Shown here: piece by piece, positions 1-12,020 of the stretch
Numbering within the stretch: position 1 is the stretch's first letter
Layout: the number at the start of each line of letters is the position of its first letter
Source: Batkoa obscura
Taxonomy: Eukaryota; Entomophthoromycota; Entomophthoromycetes; Entomophthorales; Batkoaceae
Assembly: GCA_030770535.1 (NCBI GenBank)
Contig: JASVEC010000005.1
Span: 372,001 to 436,000, forward strand
DNA: 64,000 bases
Direction: 5' to 3'
Made by a program: the position numbers and the translations under genes
The notes under the pieces: generated by a model
Told to the model about the DNA's origin: nothing
Seen by the model: the letters and a program-made list of their open reading frames with translations, nothing else
The model's database searches: none

Positions 1-1379
1 GAAAAATGGAAAAAATGATAAAATCAAAAAAAACCTTTTTTTATTTTATTTTTTAATTTCAAATTTATTATTTTTTGATTTTTTGATTATTTTTTTTAAA
101 ATAGTATTTATTGCAGTATTATAATTAACAAATAAATGTTCTATTGCTTTTTTTGTATTTATCTTCTATTAATCTATTAGTTTAATTAAAGAAAAAAAGT
201 CCTTATAAAATATCAATATTTTTCAATTTAAAATCTTTATATTTATTTTTAAATTAAATCGTTTATTATTGATTTGTCTGGATAAATGTATTTATTATAA
301 TTTAAACTTATTATAAATATAAAAATCATTGTTTTTAGAAATACTATGTTTTAATTAAAAATACTATAAATAAAATAATATTATTTTTATAAATTGATTT
401 AAATAAAGAAATCTTAAAATTAATTTAAACTTTTAACAGTTTTAAATAGTTTAACAAAGTAATGCAAATTATAAAAAATAATTTCATAGCTTATATTTTA
501 TATGAAAAAATAAAAATTAATTTTGCTTGTAAATATAAAACTTTATTAACTAAAAAATTAATTGTCTTAATTTATTAAAGTTTTTTTTCATTATTAACAT
601 TAAAATAATTGTATTCTTTACCTGGTGCTTATAGTTTTTTTTATAAATAATAAACCTTAGTCACATTTTTAATTATAAAGTTTAAAAAAAATTGTTTTAA
701 TTATATTAATATAAATATAAGTGTTTTAAAAATTAAGTTAAAACTTTTTTAGTAAAAAATTAATTTTTAATAATATAAAATTAAGACTAAAGCTAAAGGT
801 GAGTTAAAGTTAAAATTGAAGTCAAAGTTTTTTTAAAAATACTAAAAAATCAAAAATGGTTTATAAAATAGTAACTTGATTTTTTAACCTAATTGGAGCT
901 TTTTTTGATTAAATTTTTACAAGTTAAATTTTTAGAAATAAACTTTTTTTACTTAATGCTTTTATATATTAAGCTATTACTTTATTAAACTAATATCAAA
1001 TAAATAAAAACAATCTATTTCTATAATAACTAATAAACTTAATAAATCTTGACATTAAATAACATTACCAACTTTAATATTAATAATATCTATTTTTCTT
1101 TATAAAAACCCTTTTTTATCTTCCAGTCATCAAATTAAAGTAATAAAACCTAACAAATAAAAATCTTCTTTGATCCACTAATAACCTTAATAAAATAGTT
1201 GGATGGCTTAAATTTCAACTAAACTTAACTAAAGTCTCAGGGTTTGATTGGTTAATTTTATAATTTTTATACGTATCATCAAGAATAATAAATTTCGAAA
1301 ATCAAGTAAAACATTAAAATAAAAAAACAATAATTAATATCTTTTTATTATTATTTATAATAACTTCAAATAAATAAAG
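1..1379. other. AT-rich intergenic DNA without a gene
   Basis: No open frame with protein-like composition is visible. The part around 200-395 closely resembles the last ~150 bases of the window in the same orientation, so it holds a copy of a dispersed AT-rich repeat. Confidence 0.6.
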
Positions 1380-2889
1380 ATGACTTTTATAAGAGGAAAA
1401 AGGCTGGTATCTCAATTAGTAACTAAATCACAAGTAAATTAAAAATCTTATACATCATCTTTTGGAAAGCTAATTCTGTACTGTATAGTTCCGTTGTCTT
1501 AGTAACACCAAACCAATTTCCATGGCTAGTAGTGGTAGTCCACCCCCAGCAGAGGGATTTCTTCCTGGTGTAGCACATTCTAAATTTATTAAAAGTAGCC
1601 CAGAACAAGCCTTAAAAAATCCAGAATTAAGGGAAGTTGGCATGGAATATGGTAAGTAATTTGTATTTAAAATAATATTAATAGAATTATAATGTTTAAT
1701 TTTTATATATTATATATTCATTAATTTAGCTGAAACTAAAAAAATGAATTATTTTACTGCATTAAATGATGCTATGGGGATTGCTTTAGCAACTGATGAA
1801 ACTGCTTGTATCTTTGGTGAAGATGTAGCTTTTGGTGGGGTTTTTAGATGTACTTCAGGATTAGCTGATAAATTTGGTAAGTTTTAAAGAAACCAAAAGA
1901 ATAAGGTTTTTATTTTTAATTAATAAAATAAATAGGCAAAGATCGAGTATTTAATACCCCATTAACTGAACAAGGTATAGCTGGATTTGGTATTGGTATG
2001 GCAGCTATGGGTCATACAGCTATTGCTGAAATTCAATTTGGGGATTATATTTTTCCAGCTTTTGATCAGGTAATATTAACAAAAAAAATCGGTTAATTAA
2101 TCCATTTTTATTTTTTTTAAAAGATTGTTAATGAAGCTGCTAAATATCGTTATCGTTCTGGTGGTATATTTAATGTTGGTGGATTAACTATTCGAGCCCC
2201 AATATCAGCGGTAGGACATGGAGCTTTATATCATTCCCAATCACCTGAATCTTTTTTCCCACATGCAGCTGGCTTGAAAGTAGTCATCCCTAGATCCCCA
2301 ATTCAAGCTAAAGGTTTGTTATTAGCTTCGATTAGAGATCGTAATCCCGTTTTATTTTTTGAACCTAAAATTTTATATCGTGCTGCTGGTAATTCAAATT
2401 AATATTATGGAATTTAATATTATGGAGTTTAATACTTTTATTATTTTAGTCGAACATGTACCCATTGGAGATTATGAATTACCATTAGGAAAAGCAGAGA
2501 TATTAAAAGAAGGTAAAGATGTGACTGTATTGGGCTGGGGTAGTCAAATTTATGCATTAGAAAATGCGATTCAAATGGCAGAAGGAAAGCATCCTGGATT
2601 AAGTTGTGAATTAATTGATTTAAGAACCATTTTTCCATGGGATGTAGAAACTATAGTTAAATCAGTTAATAAAACTGGTCGATTAGTAATTGCTCATGAA
2701 GCTGCAAAAACTATGGGTTTTGCTACTGAAATTGCTACTACAATTCAAGAACATTGCTTTCTCCGACTTGAAGCACCAATTCAAAGAGTGACTGGATATG
2801 ATACACCATTCCCATTAGCTTTTGAAAAATTTTATGTACCCGATCTTACCCGTTGTTATGAAGGTATTCGTAAAGTTATTGAATATTAA
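1380..2889 (+). CDS. BCKDHB: Branched-chain 2-oxoacid dehydrogenase E1 beta subunit, mitochondrial
   Basis: Beta chain of the thiamine-diphosphate E1 component that decarboxylates 2-oxoacids derived from Leu, Ile and Val in the mitochondrial matrix. I read six exons: 1380-1433, 1489-1651, 1730-1876, 1936-2069, 2124-2388 and 2450-2889, all with GT-AG introns of 54-78 nt, giving 400 residues (human BCKDHB has 392). Exon 1 supplies an Arg/Lys-rich, acid-poor leader ([18 protein letters not shown]) that fits a mitochondrial targeting peptide; an ATG at 1522 in exon 2 would lose it. Family motifs seen: [51 protein letters not shown], and the C-terminal transketolase part with [13 protein letters not shown]. 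It converges on the SVP26 gene with 85 bp between the stop codons. Exon phases all agree. Confidence 0.95.
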
Positions 2890-2974
2890 CATTATTTTGA
2901 AATAAAAGTAATGTTTGAAATTATAATTGAGATAAATAAAATATATGATTAATTTTTGTTGAATTTTTAAATTA

Positions 2975-3729
2975 TCAATTTGTTTTATTGATTGGTAAGG
3001 CACTCATTTTAAAAAAATTGGGCAACATATTCTTTAATAAACCTGATCGACGATTGTCATTATTATTATCAGCTAAAAAAGTAAATATTAATATTCAATA
3101 ACGAATAACAATATAAACCTCATCTTACCATTATTTGTAGGCAACATATCACTAGGGGATTGTAAAGCTAGGAAATAGGCAATTGGTACAGACCAAATAA
3201 TCAAAATAAAAAAAGCGAGAAATTCTAAGTTAGCGTTATAAATATGTGGTAAATTTAAAAAATAAAAAAACCAAACAAAATGGTTCACTATACATGTTAC
3301 TATTAATAATACAAACTTAATAGAGGTTGGTGATAATAATGGGAATGCAGTTTGATTATTAAGGTAAATAAGTTGACTCATTAAACCAACAATGGTAGGT
3401 ATCAATGGATATCCATCAAATAAACAGAGGAGAATGTGGAATAAAATGATTATCTATGTATATTTTTTATAAAATTATGAATTGATTTATTTTAAAATAG
3501 TTATTATATACTTACATAGCTTAAATAAACTATAATTTTTTTACTTAATAAAGTATATTCTTCTATTAATTCACTTGCTTTAACTACACCACAAGCTAAA
3601 TAAATCAAAAAATTAAAATATATTCTTTATATCATTATTTTATAGTAAATTATTACCAATACAAAATAAAGTTAAAAAAAAAATGAGAACTACACCTAAT
3701 GCTGTTATTATTTCACTTATTATTAACAT
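2975..3729 (-). CDS. SVP26: SVP26/TEX261-family ER-Golgi membrane protein
   Basis: SVP26 in yeast is a COPII cargo receptor for Golgi mannosyltransferases. Four exons on the minus strand (3657-3729, 3516-3595, 3129-3453, 2975-3072) with GT-AG introns join in phase to 191 residues, close to human TEX261 (196). Family features: the early segment KASELIEEYTLLSKK, hydrophobic spans, the NHFVWFFYF segment and the WSVPIAYFLALQSPSDMLPT block. The tail is Asn/Arg-rich (ADNNNDNRRSGLLKNMLP). The neighbouring PMM gene also serves protein glycosylation, but the two are separately transcribed and I infer no direct link. The exon structure is my own reading, not a prediction run. Confidence 0.9.
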
Positions 3730-3748
3730 TCTAATCGATTTTTTAGAT

Positions 3749-3810
3749 TGAATTTTAAAATGATAAAATATTGAATTTTAAAATGATAAAATATTGAATT
3801 TTAAAATTTA
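3749..3810. repeat. Short tandem repeat, 23-bp unit
   Basis: The unit ttgaattttaaaatgataaa plus three more bases occurs twice exactly (3749-3771, 3772-3794) and then partially. It sits just upstream of the SVP26 start, in its promoter region. Confidence 0.8.
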
Positions 3811-4211
3811 GAAAAAAGTTTAAAATAAATGACGTAAATAGATTTATTCTTAATAATTAGCTATCTCTTTTAATAGTAATATAAACAATAGAGAAATGAG
3901 AACTGGAAATAAAATTAAATTGAATATTATTATAACCTTGAATAATTTAATTAACTATTAGAAGTAAAAGTATATTACAATTAATATAATAATATTAATT
4001 TACTATAACAATTTTCGAACTAATTTAATTTATACTTTTCTTATTTTTATAACAACACTACCCTTAAATTCAATTCACTTCCATTAGTCTAACCAATGAT
4101 AGTTAGCCAACTATTAAAATTAAGAATAATCTCATATATAATAATATAGAAGATAAATCAAATTGACTTTTTTAAAACTCAAGTACTTTTTAATTTTAAG
4201 AAAATAAAAAT
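3811..4211. other. Divergent intergenic region SVP26/PMM
   Basis: About 400 bp of AT-rich DNA between two head-to-head genes, probably holding the PMM promoter. I recognise no specific site. Confidence 0.5.
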
Positions 4212-5449
<1,238 letters not shown>

Positions 5450-5883
5450 ACTTTAAATAAATAAAAATTTAAAGTTTATAAATTATATTTCAATCAAATA
5501 TTATAAAAAATAATAGATTATTATTCCTATTAAAGATTGATTTATTTTATTTATTTTATTAACTCAAATAACAGTAATTTTATAAAAATAATACAAAATA
5601 TATTACTCAATAATAACAATAATAATGATAATTGATAGAAGGAAAATGATTTTAAAATTTAATAACATTCAAAAGTTAAAGAATAAATTTAAATAGTCTA
5701 AAGTTTCGTTGTATTTTTGAATTTCATTTAATTGTCCATTATTTTAAACATTATTGAGTGGAAAACTTCTTTCTTCATCAACTTCATTAACAAAAAAAAA
5801 ATATATCTTTTAAATCTCATTAATAATATTTAAAAATAATTTATTAATTTAATTAAACTTAAATATTAATTAAAATTAATAAA
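5450..5883. other. Intergenic, with a faint echo of the PMM last exon
   Basis: The stretch around 5605-5690 resembles the PMM intron 8/exon 9 junction (an AAT run, then aatgatt, aaattta, cat, agtta in the same order) but is full of differences. It may be a decayed tandem duplicate of the gene end. The rest shows nothing recognisable. Confidence 0.35.
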
Positions 5884-7095
5884 TTATAATGAAGTTAAAT
5901 ACCACAATGATTGATATTGATTATTTATTATTATTGTTGTAGTATTATTTGTATTATATTGTTTAATCTGAATTTTTCTATTATTTTTACCAACTATTGA
6001 ATCTAGTAGTAATCTCTTCTTATCTATTTTCCATTTATTATCCCAATACTTTTCAAAATAATATTTTGCTCTTTTCGGATTCCACAAAATGGATGTTTGA
6101 TTTAATAAATAATTGATAATAAAATCCTTTTCTTTAATACCATTTTTCTTTTTATTATAATATTCAAATAAAGAGATCTTCTTGGCTTTATTGATGAGTA
6201 AAATTTCTTCGAAATCCATAAAATCCATTTTTGGACTTTGAAATAGTTCATCTTCTGAATTATTATTATTATCATTATTATTATTATTATTATTGATTAT
6301 ATCATCCTCTATTTTAAAACTACTATCATATGATAAATTAGCATCAAAGCACTCATTTTCATTTAACAAAATTTGATCTTCTATTCCCCCTTCCTCACTT
6401 GACTTCCTTTTCTGTTTATATTCTCCTTTAATCACCTCTAACGTTTGAAACAAAACCTCATAATCCACTTTCTTTTTTATGGAACATTGTTTAATATGTT
6501 GAAATCTCAATATTGTATTCTCAACTATAAATTTATTACCAGTTTTTAACTGCTTCCAAAGTTTGTTACAAATAGGACAAGTATCTAAAATACTAAGGTA
6601 ATCATAATCAGTAGTATCAATTAAATTAGTTTTACGTTTATTAGTAAGAGAAGTGGAAATGGGAGTATTGAGGCAATTGTTAATGTGTTTGGATTGAGAA
6701 GTTAGATTGAAAAAGGTTAAATTTTTCAAACAAATGGGACAAGTCACAGTTTCTTTATTATTATTATTATTGTTATTTACAACAATAGATTTCTTATTAG
6801 CACTACTGATATTATTAGTATTATTATTCCCTTCTACTCTTTTTCTTTTATTTTTGATCCTATTTAATAAAGATAAACAAGAACTCATCGATTGATTGAT
6901 TTTCTTTTCTTTTTCTTCATTAAAATCAAGTAAACTTAGTTCTCTTCGTATACTTTGATCGGAATAACTACTATTGAATGAAAGTGAAGTGGTGAGGCTA
7001 GTGCTATGGTCGCTAGTGATGGTTGAATCTGAGATGGGATTGGTTTTAATATTGTTATTGTTATTGTTATTGTTATTGTTGATAGTTGAATCCAT
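5884..7095 (-). CDS. SLX4: SLX4-like protein with tandem UBZ4 zinc fingers
   Basis: 403 residues, single exon. Two UBZ4-type Cys-Cys-His-Cys fingers are visible: C119/C122/H137/C141 (CPICLKNLTFFNLTSQSKHI) and C173/C176/H200/C204. Spacing and the sequence after the second finger (HIKQCSIKKKVDYEVLFQTL) match my memory of the two UBZ4 fingers of animal SLX4 and the segment following them. SLX4 is the scaffold for SLX1 and other structure-specific nucleases in crosslink repair and Holliday-junction processing; the fingers bind ubiquitin. The protein is short for the family, Asn-rich, with an acidic middle and a basic C-terminal third (315-385) of unknown fold; I cannot identify SAP or SLX1-binding domains. 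Other UBZ4 proteins (RAD18, FAN1) have one finger and other domains. Confidence 0.6.
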   Translation of the reverse strand: MDSTINNNNNNNNNNIKTNPISDSTITSDHSTSLTTSLSFNSSYSDQSIRRELSLLDFNEEKEKKINQSMSSCLSLLNRIKNKRKRVEGNNNTNNISSANKKSIVVNNNNNNNKETVTCPICLKNLTFFNLTSQSKHINNCLNTPISTSLTNKRKTNLIDTTDYDYLSILDTCPICNKLWKQLKTGNKFIVENTILRFQHIKQCSIKKKVDYEVLFQTLEVIKGEYKQKRKSSEEGGIEDQILLNENECFDANLSYDSSFKIEDDIINNNNNNNDNNNNSEDELFQSPKMDFMDFEEILLINKAKKISLFEYYNKKKNGIKEKDFIINYLLNQTSILWNPKRAKYYFEKYWDNKWKIDKKRLLLDSIVGKNNRKIQIKQYNTNNTTTIIINNQYQSLWYLTSL

Positions 7096-7689
7096 GAGTG
7101 TATATAATTAGATTATAATTGAATCAATAATTTTACGCTTTATTTTTGTATAGGGTATTTGTTCGGGGTTCTACTTTGAATTATTGTTAGTTGTGTTATG
7201 TTGTATTGTCTTGAAACTGCTATTGTTTTGTAATTCTATTTATTTTTTTATAGAAATGTAAAATGTAATGAATATTTCATTTTTTGAAATTAGAAATTAT
7301 GACAATTGAAAGTGCCTCAATGAGTGAATAATAATTAAAGTTTAATACTTCGAATAAAATGAAATTGTTTTTTGATTTTTAATAAATTTAAGCTTTTATT
7401 ACACTCACTATAAGATTAAATTAATATATAAAATTAATATTATTAATAATATATTATTAATAAAAATAATAGTCATCATTTATCTACTAACATTAACAAA
7501 AAACTTACCTTTTCATTTTAATAATAAATGGAGTCAATTAAATACAATCCACCAATCAAATTTGAAATATCTATTCACCTTGACTATTCTAAAAAATAAC
7601 CTTCCATTTTATTTTATCTTATTTCTAAAATAAACCTTTTATAATTTAATATAACACTAACAATTCAAATCCAAATAAATTTGTATTGT
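7096..7689. promoter_or_regulatory. Divergent promoter region, SLX4-like and Zn2Cys6 gene
   Basis: About 600 bp between two head-to-head start codons. It must hold both promoters. It is AT-rich and I can name no factor site. Confidence 0.5.
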
Positions 7690-8163
7690 ATGCAAAAACA
7701 AACCAATCCAAGTGTCCAACCAAATCTAAGTCATTATTATTCTGTTATAAAAACACAATCATTTCAATCCACTCAACTTACTCATAATACCAACAATAAT
7801 ACGATACAATCTAATCCAACATCAAATATTCTTAATCCTTATCAATCTACTTTATTACCCTTACCATTTCGTGCATGTGATGAATGTCGGTATCGTAAAG
7901 TTAAATGTCAACGTCAAGATGAATTAATGAATTGTGAATTATGTATTAAAAAGGGCTTAAATTGTAAGTTTAATAGCCCAGTATTAAAAAGAGGTCCTAA
8001 GGTTAATAAGGAAAAAGAGAAAGAAGTAGTGAAAAATGAAACTGTATTAAACGAGGGGAATGGAGGGCAAAGTAAAAGTAACAAGAGGAGTAGGAAAAAA
8101 AATATTGAAAATGAAGAAAAATTAGGATTAGATTTGTTACAAATTGAGAATGATAATGAAATT

Positions 8164-8196
<33 letters not shown>

Positions 8197-8347
8197 TTAC
8201 CAAAATTAAAACCTAATAAAAAGATAACAATGAATAGGTCATTATCAACGAATTTGGAATTATTGAAGCCATTGACATCAATGTCAATGAAGAATAGTAA
8301 TAATAACACTATTAACTATAAAACAACAACAACAACAACAACAACAA

Positions 8348-8440
<93 letters not shown>

Positions 8441-8672
8441 GTAATAATAATTCCAATGGATTTAATAATATTAATAATTATAATAACATATATTTACCTT
8501 CAACAAATAATTCAAATATAAATACCATGGATTTAAGGTTAAATAAACCTTGTATTATATCTACAATAAAAGAAGATGATTTTGGTAGTTTAAAAATTAG
8601 TATTGATTGTAATGGAAATAAAATTGGGCATTTTTTAATTTTATCAAAACAATCTCAACAAATAAAAAAAGA

Positions 8673-8724
<52 letters not shown>

Positions 8725-9174
8725 TATCAAGAAATAGCTAGTTTAGATTTAAATAATCATCCATTTGACTTCCTAACTACAACAACACTGGAAGACTATC
8801 CAATATTAAAAGAAAATTTAAGTAGTCAACAAATCTATATAATATTAGTATACTTTGATCGTATAATTCAACAATACCCACCACTTAATATAAATTCTTT
8901 TTTACAACAATTAAAAAATAAAATGACCATTTCTTTTTTATTTTTATTAAATTGTTTATCAGCAATAACTTGTCAATGTATGAAAAATATGAATGTGAGG
9001 TTTGATTGTACTCAATTTTATTTTAAAGCATTGGAAATTTGGTTCTTTTATTTTCAAGAGAGAAAGGGAAAAGTGGAGAAGAAAGGTATTGATGATGTTG
9101 AAATAAATAATTGGATGTATGGGAAATTGTTGTTAATGTCTTTAAAGCCTAATTTAACTACAATACAAAATTAA
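7690..9174 (+). CDS. Zn2Cys6 transcription factor with truncated regulatory domain
   Basis: 494 residues from the first ATG (7690). The zinc cluster at residues 63-92 has six Cys with family spacing (ACDECRYRKVKCQ ... CELCIKKGLNC), followed by a basic region ending KRGPK. Two long Asn tracts lie in the middle; AAT repeats at about 8349-8446 and 8674-8724 code for them. From about residue 360 the sequence resembles the start of the fungal-specific regulatory domain: LVYFDRIIQQYPPLNINSFL, then LFLLNCLSAITCQCM. The frame stops right after PNLTTIQ, the point where family members normally run into a Leu-rich helix. I found no GT donor that would extend it. It may be a truncated but expressed factor, a pseudogene, or need an unusual splice. 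Targets cannot be told from sequence. Confidence 0.8.
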
Positions 9175-9432
9175 TGAATTAATTTAATGTTATTATATAA
9201 TATGAATTTTATTGGTTAATTTGAAATTTAAAGTTATCAATTATTTTTGATTATTTTTTTCAGTATTTTTTTTGAACTTACTTAATTTGTTATGAAATTC
9301 AAGTTTGAAATTAATTGGATTTTTTATTATTAAGAACAATAAATCAAATATTGCAATTTTTTTTAAAAATAAATATACTTTTTTCTCTTTTTTATTTAAT
9401 TTATTTATTAATTTAATTTTGAATTTTTTAAT

Positions 9433-10093
9433 ATGTAAGTTTATTTGAGTTTTATTTTATTTTATAATAATTGATCTTAATATTAATATTATTAATAATA
9501 GGACACCAATAACCTCAACCTCAACCTCAACCTCCATTTCAACATTACCTCGGGAAGGCAAAGATACAGAAAATGAAGAACAAAAAACACTATTAATAAA
9601 ACAACAACTAGATGAAGTGACATTAATAATGCGAGAAAATATCTCTAAAGCCTATAATAATTTAGAAATTGTTGAAGAATTAGATAGAAATATTGGTAAG
9701 TTAATATCATTTGTTTATTTTTGTTATAATATAATGATGAAAAAGATAAGGTTTAAATGTTGGATATGAATGAATTTTATTAATTTATTTTTATTGTTAG
9801 AGGACATTGAAGCGAATTCAACGGATTTTAAAAATACAGCTAAAGAATCTCGATTAAAAACATTTATGAAAGAATGGAAATTAAAATTAATAATTGGTGG
9901 TAGTATTTTTTTTGTTTTAGCTTGTATTATAAGTAAGTTAAACTATATATTATATATTATATATTATTTATTATTTATTATTTATTATTTACTTGTATTA
10001 ATTTATATTAATTTTTAATTAATAGCTGGTTTTACTTTATATGCAGTTCATCATGAATATATTAAAAGTGAAAATAATAAAAAAAAGGGTTAA
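9433..10093 (+). CDS. VAMP/synaptobrevin-type R-SNARE
   Basis: Vesicle R-SNARE, probably of the plasma-membrane/endosome SNC1-SNC2 type. Four exons join in phase to 131 residues: 9433-9434, 9502-9695, 9801-9932, 10026-10093. The start codon is split: exon 1 gives AT and exon 2 gives G. No other upstream ATG is in frame before the SNARE motif. The N-terminus is a Thr/Ser repeat (TSTSTSTSIS). The SNARE motif starts at QQLDEVTLIMRENISKAYNN with the zero-layer Arg in IMREN, and continues to FKNTAKESRLKTF. A single membrane anchor (LIIGGSIFFVLACIITGF) and a short luminal tail follow. There is no longin domain, so VAMP7 and YKT6 types are excluded. It may act with EXO70 in exocytosis (inference). 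Confidence 0.85.
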
Positions 10094-10166
10094 AATAAAT
10101 TAGTTAATTAAAAGAATATAATAAAAAACAATATAATAAAAAACAATATAAAATTAATATATTTAT

Positions 10167-11475
10167 TCAAATTGTCCCTTTAATCAAGCAAAAACCAATA
10201 TAAGCAGCAATTACTAAGAGATAAATGGAACTAGGAATATAAAAAATAGTATAAAATTTTTCCATATTACCAACAAAATAAAATAATACAATATTCATTC
10301 CAATTAATAAACTTTTCCAATATTTTCCCAAATACTTTTGATAACATTTTGCATAAGAATAATTAATTAAAAATAAACATAAATAACCAAAATAAAATAA
10401 TTGAAAATTCATTTTAGATTGAAATAAACTTGTAGTTGTACTATGTAATATAACTAATAATTCTAATAAAATAAGATTTGAATTATGTTGTTGAGTAAAT
10501 GAGGTTGAGGTTTGATAAATTAATATTAATTGATAATAATAACCAATTAAAAAAGCAATATTGGAACCTATTGGATGATACCAAAAGTTAAGTATACTAC
10601 CAAAACTACATAAATACGAATGAATTTGGAAAATAAACTAATTAAAAATGAATATGTTAGTAGAAACAAGTGGGAGGGGGTAAAGTGAGAAATAGTTACT
10701 TGTTTAAAATTTAACCAGGAAAGAGTAGTTGGCTTATAAGAGAAGATTAAACCACGTTCATTACTTTTCAATATTACAATAATTATTAAAATTAATGTTA
10801 CTGAAAATAAAGCTATTATTTCATGTAAATCAATAGCTAAACCTAAATTAATATTTATTTTGTTTTATTTTTATTTTATTTTATTTATTATTATTAATAA
10901 TAATTACCATCATAATATTTAATATTTAAATAAAATTTCATATAAATAAAAAAGAAATTAATAAATTTCATTCGATTATTATAATAATTAATTAATGATT
11001 GATTATTTTGTTTGTCTTTAAGTTTAGTTAATTTCATCAATTTGAATATAAAAATAAATTGAATTAATTGATGACTTAGATAACCTAATAAAATAAATTT
11101 GATAAATTAATTGATTTGTTCTATATTTTAAATAATCAATATTTATTACCTAACCATAAATACCCTCTAATAAATGAATGGGGTGTAACTGATTGCCATG
11201 GGTATATTATTTGACCTTCAATTTTTCCTAAGATTGGATGACCCTTTTTAAAATAAATAATATTAAATATTAAATATTAAATATTAAATATTAAATATTA
11301 AATAAATATTATTAATTATCAATTAATTTACCAAATAATTTAAGCTATTTCTCATTGGTATTAAATTAGTTAAATTAAAATAATGTGATTGAGTATTATC
11401 ATAAGTAATATAATACATTAATAAAACTATAATGAAATTAGATATTAATATTATATTGTATTCTTTTAATAACAT
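10167..11475 (-). CDS. Multi-pass membrane protein, family uncertain
   Basis: I read five exons on the minus strand: 11332-11475, 11150-11243, 10908-11084, 10700-10842 and 10167-10637. All junctions are GT-AG and phases agree, giving 342 residues. The protein is mostly hydrophobic with about seven to nine potential membrane spans and few charged loops. Short marks are IEGQIIYPWQSVTPHSFIRG, YYDGLAIDLHEIIAL, SILNFWYHPIGSNIAFLIGY and FVGNMEKFYTIFYIPSSIYL. The pattern faintly recalls the PGAP2/FRAG1/CWH43 N-terminal group, but I am not confident. It is tail-to-tail with the R-SNARE gene, 73 bp apart. The first intron carries a heptamer microsatellite. Confidence 0.6.
11261..11302. repeat. Heptamer microsatellite (tattaaa)6
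   Basis: Six head-to-tail copies of tattaaa lie inside the first intron of the membrane-protein gene at 10167-11475. Confidence 0.9.
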
Positions 11476-11630
11476 AATTTTATAAATTTAATTGATAAAA
11501 ATAAAAAATAACTACTCTATATTAAGTTTTTTCAATTTTATTTATACCCTTTTTCGGATAATAGTAAAACTCTGTGAGCACATTAAAAAACTAAGCCTCA
11601 AAATTTATTCCCTTGTCTTCAATTCCCTTT

Positions 11631-12020
11631 TTAATATCTCCCATATACTCTATTCAAATTAAACTTGATTAGTTTTTTAGTCAATGTTTGTGCTTGATGA
11701 ACCAAATCCATTACTTTATCATTAATATCTTCATACTGCTTATCCTCTTTATCTACAACTAATCTTTGCATACATAATAATTGAATTTCTTGTTTAATTA
11801 AACTTAATTTAAATAATAAATGTTGTTCTTTAGTATCAAATTGATATTGAGAAAGGAGGGTAGAAAGTTTATATTGAGAAGTTTCTAATTCACGTTCTTT
11901 AAGGAGGTAGTTGATAGGAGTTGGTTGACGGAGGAGGTGCTCTAAAGCAATAGTGTGGTGTAATACTTGATGAAGCAAATCAAGGGTTTGTTGAGTTTGG
12001 AAATCTGGATTGAAGTTCAT
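11631..12020 (-). CDS. Small helical protein of unknown family
   Basis: 129 residues, single exon, ATG start. The composition is rich in Leu, Gln, Lys and Glu with heptad-like spacing (TLDLLHQVLHHTIALEHLLR; LVHQAQTLTKKLIKFNL), so it is probably a coiled-coil or helical-bundle protein. Length and character would fit a small subunit of a larger complex such as Mediator, dynactin or a kinetochore complex, but no signature lets me choose. No signal peptide or membrane span. It is likely a real gene because codon use is even across the frame and no stop-rich drift is seen. Confidence 0.55.
   Translation of the reverse strand: MNFNPDFQTQQTLDLLHQVLHHTIALEHLLRQPTPINYLLKERELETSQYKLSTLLSQYQFDTKEQHLLFKLSLIKQEIQLLCMQRLVVDKEDKQYEDINDKVMDLVHQAQTLTKKLIKFNLNRVYGRY

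Noticed and set aside
1423-1608. Minus-strand 61-codon frame
   Set aside because: Opposite strand of BCKDHB exons 1-2 and intron 1; no features.
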